Shown piece after piece: positions 5,995-6,056 of a stretch of 6,056 nucleotides of DNA. The position numbers and the translations under genes are program-made. Position 1 is the stretch's first letter, and every line of letters begins with the position of its first letter. This DNA comes from an uncultured Ardenticatenia bacterium (GTDB taxonomy: Bacteria; Chloroflexota; Anaerolineae; Promineifilales; Promineifilaceae), in the NCBI GenBank assembly GCA_937858165.1, contig CALLZA010000439.1, positions 1-6,056 of the forward strand, given 5' to 3'. A model generated the notes under the pieces. It had not been told where the DNA came from and ran no database searches. It was given only the letters and a program-made list of their open reading frames with translations.

Positions 5995-6056
5995 AAAAAA
6001 ACACACTTCTCTAACGACACGCCAGCACGCATACCAACAACCGACAACATCTACAC
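5995..6056. other. Non-genomic sequence outside the 3' adapter
   Basis: An A run (5995-6001), the complement of a flow-cell poly-T linker, directly follows the adapter. The rest is A/C-rich sequence without coding or structural signal. It mirrors the composition of 1-109 read outward. It should be trimmed. Confidence 0.9.

Noticed and set aside
5676..6050. Minus-strand open frame containing [13 protein letters not shown]
   Set aside because: The first part is translated adapter and outer junk; the rest is antisense to EF-G.

Overview
The window is a sequencing or assembly product and not a clean piece of chromosome. Positions 110-179 are a complete Illumina P5 adapter, an 8-base index and a Nextera transposase end. 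The same 70 bases return in reverse complement, with three mismatches, at 5925-5994. Outside them (1-109 and 5995-6056) lie homopolymer runs and low-information sequence typical of reading past the end of a library molecule. Only 180-5924 (5745 bases) is biological.

The biological part is GC-rich, and all its genes are on the + strand. The product types suggest the Chloroflexota, probably Anaerolineae-like: a Chloroflexi-style S8 peptidase with a long insert and an 'LPxV'-type tail, and a DUF2723/TMEM260-type glycosyltransferase with a C-terminal beta-rich region. This assignment is from memory of families and was not searched.

Layout: (i) 180-1422, a subtilisin-family (S8) serine peptidase that has lost its N-terminus to the adapter and keeps the whole Asp/His/Asn/Ser active-site set. 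(ii) 1416-3848, an 810-residue polytopic DUF2723 glycosyltransferase. It overlaps the peptidase by 7 bases, has its own Shine-Dalgarno, and carries a 23-bp-arm inverted repeat inside its first 25 codons. (iii) 3849-3968, an intergenic region almost filled by a large palindrome with 28-bp perfect outer arms, built of 9-base CGCNAAGNN-type units. (iv) 3969 to about 4838, the N-terminal four-fifths of a uroporphyrinogen-decarboxylase (UroD) superfamily protein. (v) about 4839-5924, an internal fragment of elongation factor G (end of the G domain, domains II, III and part of IV), running into the 3' adapter.

Parts iv and v form one uninterrupted reading frame, but this is almost certainly a chimera. 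Both halves are truncated relative to their families, EF-G lacks every GTP-binding motif, and sampled GC falls from about 72% to about 59%. The join lies in a short stretch (about 4812-4838, PADLLAEAE) that would fit either parent. The peptidase and glycosyltransferase are probably a translationally coupled pair in an envelope or secretion setting. The UroD-like gene follows after the palindrome and may be a separate transcription unit. I see no credible new multi-gene system. The real points of interest are the two palindromic elements, the architecture of the glycosyltransferase and peptidase, and the technical chimera.
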